From Burkholderiales bacterium (GTDB lineage Bacteria > Pseudomonadota > Gammaproteobacteria > Burkholderiales > Ga0077523), in the NCBI GenBank assembly GCA_019745565.1, contig JAIESW010000021.1:1-64000 (forward strand): a stretch of DNA of 64,000 nucleotides. Direction: 5' to 3'. Shown here piece by piece: positions 62,126 through 64,000 of this stretch (positions within the stretch are counted from its first letter, which is position 1; each line of letters starts with the position of its first letter). The notes beneath the pieces were generated by a model. That model searched no databases and was not told the DNA's origin. It saw only the letters and a list, made by a program, of their open reading frames with translations. The translations under genes and the position numbers were made by a program.

Positions 62126-62141
62126 GGGCATGGATTCTGCG
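62126..62141 (+). promoter_or_regulatory. Candidate sigma-54 promoter of urtA
   Basis: GGGCATGGATTCTGCG keeps the invariant GG and GC ten bases apart and resembles TGGCAC-N5-TTGC. It lies about 78 bases before the urtA ATG. Other parts of the 61913-62218 gap show no further recognisable element. Confidence 0.5.
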
Positions 62142-62218
62142 GAAACACCCCGCGTGGGCGCTCGATGCGCCTGCTTCGTCTGACCTCGTTCACACACACA
62201 TCACGCAAGGGGACCCTA

Positions 62219-63478
62219 ATGAATCGCAAGCAGTTCCTGAAAACGCTGCTCGGTGCATCGCTCGCCGCAGCATGGTTTGCCGGTTCCGCTTCCGCGGCCG
62301 ACACCATCAAGGTCGGCATCCTGCACTCGCTGTCGGGCACCATGGCCATCTCGGAGACGTCGCTGAAGGACGTGGCGCTGATGACCATCGACGAGATCAA
62401 CGCTTCCGGCGGCGTCATGGGCAAGAAGCTCGAAGCCGTCGTCGTCGACCCCGCGTCCAACTGGCCGCTGTTCGCCGAGAAGGCGCGCGGACTGCTCTCG
62501 CAGGACAAGGTCGCGGTGGTGTTCGGCTGCTGGACCTCGGTATCGCGCAAGTCGGTACTGCCGGTGTTCAAAGAGTTGAACGGCCTGCTGTTCTATCCGG
62601 TGCAGTACGAGGGCGAAGAGCTCGAGAAGAACGTGTTCTACACCGGCGCCGCGCCCAACCAGCAGGCGATCCCGGCGGTGGAATACCTGATGTCGAAGGA
62701 AGGCGGCGGCGCCAAGCGCTGGGTGCTGCTCGGTACCGACTACGTGTATCCGCGCACCACCAACAAGATCCTGCGCGCGTTCCTGAAGTCGAAGGGCGTC
62801 GACGAGAAGGACATCGACGAGGTCTACACGCCGTTCGGTCACAGCGACTACCAGACCATCGTGGCCAACATCAAGAAGTTCGCGGCCGGCGGCAAGACCG
62901 CGGTGGTGTCGACCATCAACGGCGACTCCAACGTGCCGTTCTACAAGGAACTCGGCAACGCCGGCCTGAAGGCGACCGACGTCCCGGTGGTGGCGTTCTC
63001 GGTGGGTGAGGAAGAACTGCGCGGCGTCGACACCAAGCCGCTCGTGGGTCACCTCGCCGCCTGGAACTACTTCCAGTCGATCAAGAACCCCGTCAACGCC
63101 GAGTTCATCAAGAAGTGGAAGGCCTACGCCAAGGCGAAGGGCCTGCCGAACGCCGACACGGTCGTGACCAACGACCCGATGGAAGCGACCTACATCGGCA
63201 TCCACATGTGGAAGCAGGCGGTGGAGAAGGCCAAGACCACCGATGTCGACAAGGTCATTGCCGCGGTCGGCGGTCAGACCTTCAAGGCGCCCTCGGGCTT
63301 CACCATCAAGATGGACGAGAAGAACCACCATCTGCACAAGCCGGTGTTCATCGGCGAGATCAAGGCCGATGGTCAGTTCAACGTCGTCTGGAAGACCCCG
63401 GGTCCGGTCCGCGCTCAGCCGTGGAGCCCGTTCATCGCGGGTAACGACAAGAAGAAGGACGTGCCGGAAGGCATGTAA
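62219..63478 (+). CDS. urtA: Urea ABC transporter substrate-binding protein UrtA
   Basis: UrtA is the periplasmic urea-binding protein of the UrtABCDE importer. The 419-residue protein has a signal peptide (MNRKQFLKTLLGASLAAAWFAGSASA). The family features TIKVGILHSLSGTMAISETSLKDVALMTIDEINASGG, VVFGCWTSVSRKSVLPVFKELNGLLFYPVQYEGEE and NVFYTGAAPNQQAIPAVEYL follow. AAGGGGA before the ATG fixes the start. An attenuator-like hairpin follows, and urtB comes next. Confidence 0.97.
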   Translation: MNRKQFLKTLLGASLAAAWFAGSASAADTIKVGILHSLSGTMAISETSLKDVALMTIDEINASGGVMGKKLEAVVVDPASNWPLFAEKARGLLSQDKVAVVFGCWTSVSRKSVLPVFKELNGLLFYPVQYEGEELEKNVFYTGAAPNQQAIPAVEYLMSKEGGGAKRWVLLGTDYVYPRTTNKILRAFLKSKGVDEKDIDEVYTPFGHSDYQTIVANIKKFAAGGKTAVVSTINGDSNVPFYKELGNAGLKATDVPVVAFSVGEEELRGVDTKPLVGHLAAWNYFQSIKNPVNAEFIKKWKAYAKAKGLPNADTVVTNDPMEATYIGIHMWKQAVEKAKTTDVDKVIAAVGGQTFKAPSGFTIKMDEKNHHLHKPVFIGEIKADGQFNVVWKTPGPVRAQPWSPFIAGNDKKKDVPEGM

Positions 63479-63485
63479 GGCACGC

Positions 63486-63523
63486 GGCTGGTCGCCGCAC
63501 AAGCGGTGACCAGCCTTGTTGTT
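63486..63523 (+). terminator. Attenuator hairpin between urtA and urtB
   Basis: GGCTGGTC and GACCAGCC, extended by CCGC/GCGG with a one-base mismatch, close an ACAA loop. TTGTTGTT follows. Partial termination here would raise the binding protein over the membrane components, a common pattern in ABC import operons. Confidence 0.65.
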
Positions 63524-63582
63524 CCATTGCGGCCGCCCTCGGGGCCGGCCGCACCTCCCACGAATCCGATCCGTACCGGACG

Positions 63583-64000
63583 ATGCGTCGCATCCTGATT
63601 TCGCTCGCTTGGGCCCTGGCCGTCGTATGGACCACGGCCCATGCCGCCCTCGATCCCGCCCTGGTGAAACCGCTCGGCGGTGACGATGCCGATGCCCGTG
63701 TCGAGGCCGTCATCAAGCTGGGGGCGCTCGGCAGTCCCGAGGCCTTCGCGATCCTCAACGCGCTCAACGAGGAAAAGCTCTACACCACGCCGGAAGGCCG
63801 GGTGCTCGTCGTCGAGGACGACAAGGCGACCGACCCGCTCACCGGCGAGAAGCTCGATCTGCCGGAAGGCACCGATGCCATCACCGTCAACAACCGCCTG
63901 CGGCGCGAACTGGAAAGCGCGCTCGCGGGCCTGCGCCTGTTCGCCAACGACGTCAAGGTGCGTCTCAAGGCCGCGCAGGAGGTCCAGCAGAACGCCGGCG
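63583..64000 (+). CDS. urtB: Urea ABC transporter permease UrtB (truncated by window edge)
   Basis: The first 139 codons are present and the frame runs off the window. The product starts with a signal-like segment, MRRILISLAWALAVVWTTAH then AALD. It continues with the soluble region found before the membrane domain in UrtB (DDADARVEAVIKLGALGSPEAFAILNALNEEKLYTTPEGRVLVVEDD and NNRLRRELESALAGLRLFANDVKVRLKAAQ). Position after urtA supports the name. Confidence 0.9.
   Translation, partial: MRRILISLAWALAVVWTTAHAALDPALVKPLGGDDADARVEAVIKLGALGSPEAFAILNALNEEKLYTTPEGRVLVVEDDKATDPLTGEKLDLPEGTDAITVNNRLRRELESALAGLRLFANDVKVRLKAAQEVQQNAG

Overview
The window is a high-GC, densely packed bacterial chromosome segment that reads as a free-living, motile betaproteobacterium, probably Burkholderiales or a near relative. 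The evidence is the fliE-R flagellar order, the dapA-bamC-metallo-hydrolase string, SlyD next to a BCP peroxiredoxin, and an extragenic GC-rich repeat after the methyltransferase gene of a type common in Burkholderiales. A full pqqABCDE set suggests a PQQ-dependent (alcohol- or methanol-oxidising) lifestyle, but no quinoprotein dehydrogenase lies in the window. No rRNA, tRNA, phage, IS element or CRISPR array was seen.

Layout. 1-11.4 kb: flagellar basal body and export genes, the end of fliE and then fliFGHIJK, a terminator, and fliLMNOPQR, with two homologous palindromic elements flanking fliI. 11.4-18.2 kb: housekeeping genes (methyltransferase, dapA, bamC, metallo-hydrolase, small lipoprotein, ribosomal oxygenase, BCP peroxiredoxin, slyD). 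18.3-31.0 kb: a PQQ locus. On the minus strand are pqqA, a transcription attenuator, pqqBCDE and a translationally coupled ABC exporter. On the plus strand are a TonB with a long Pro-rich linker, a prolyl iminopeptidase, a NarL-type two-component system, a second pqqA encoding the identical peptide, and an outer-membrane receptor closely resembling E. coli PqqU (YncD). A near-identical 17-bp palindrome lies upstream of both pqqA copies. 31.0-40.8 kb: iron region with a scattered FbpABC-type importer, an FTR1 permease with an N-terminal cytochrome c domain, a DUF2325 protein, a FecA-like receptor, bfd and bfr, with Fur-box-like sites. 40.8-47.9 kb: patatin lipase, Old Yellow Enzyme, NikR beside a divergent TonB receptor (a probable nickel module), a C-S lyase, and an RcnA/NicO-type transporter.

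48-53 kb: the parts of a partner-switching signalling system (STAS antagonist, metallo-hydrolase, CHASE2-PP2C phosphatase, FecR and OmpA envelope proteins, and an anti-sigma-type kinase). 53-57 kb: beta-propeller proteins, a secreted metallo-hydrolase and an unknown membrane-anchored protein. 57-64 kb: a second nickel/cobalt transporter, a DUF559 nuclease-like protein, lexA with an unknown partner gene behind a perfect SOS box, DUF1178, a CobW-type GTPase, and the start of a urea ABC transporter (urtA, urtB) behind candidate NtrC and sigma-54 sites. Nickel uptake and urea uptake in the same window fit a nickel urease somewhere downstream.

The most interesting part is the PQQ locus. It combines synthesis, export, a TonB-coupled PQQ-type receptor, a dedicated sensor pair and duplicated precursor genes, linked by a shared palindrome that may be an undescribed operator.
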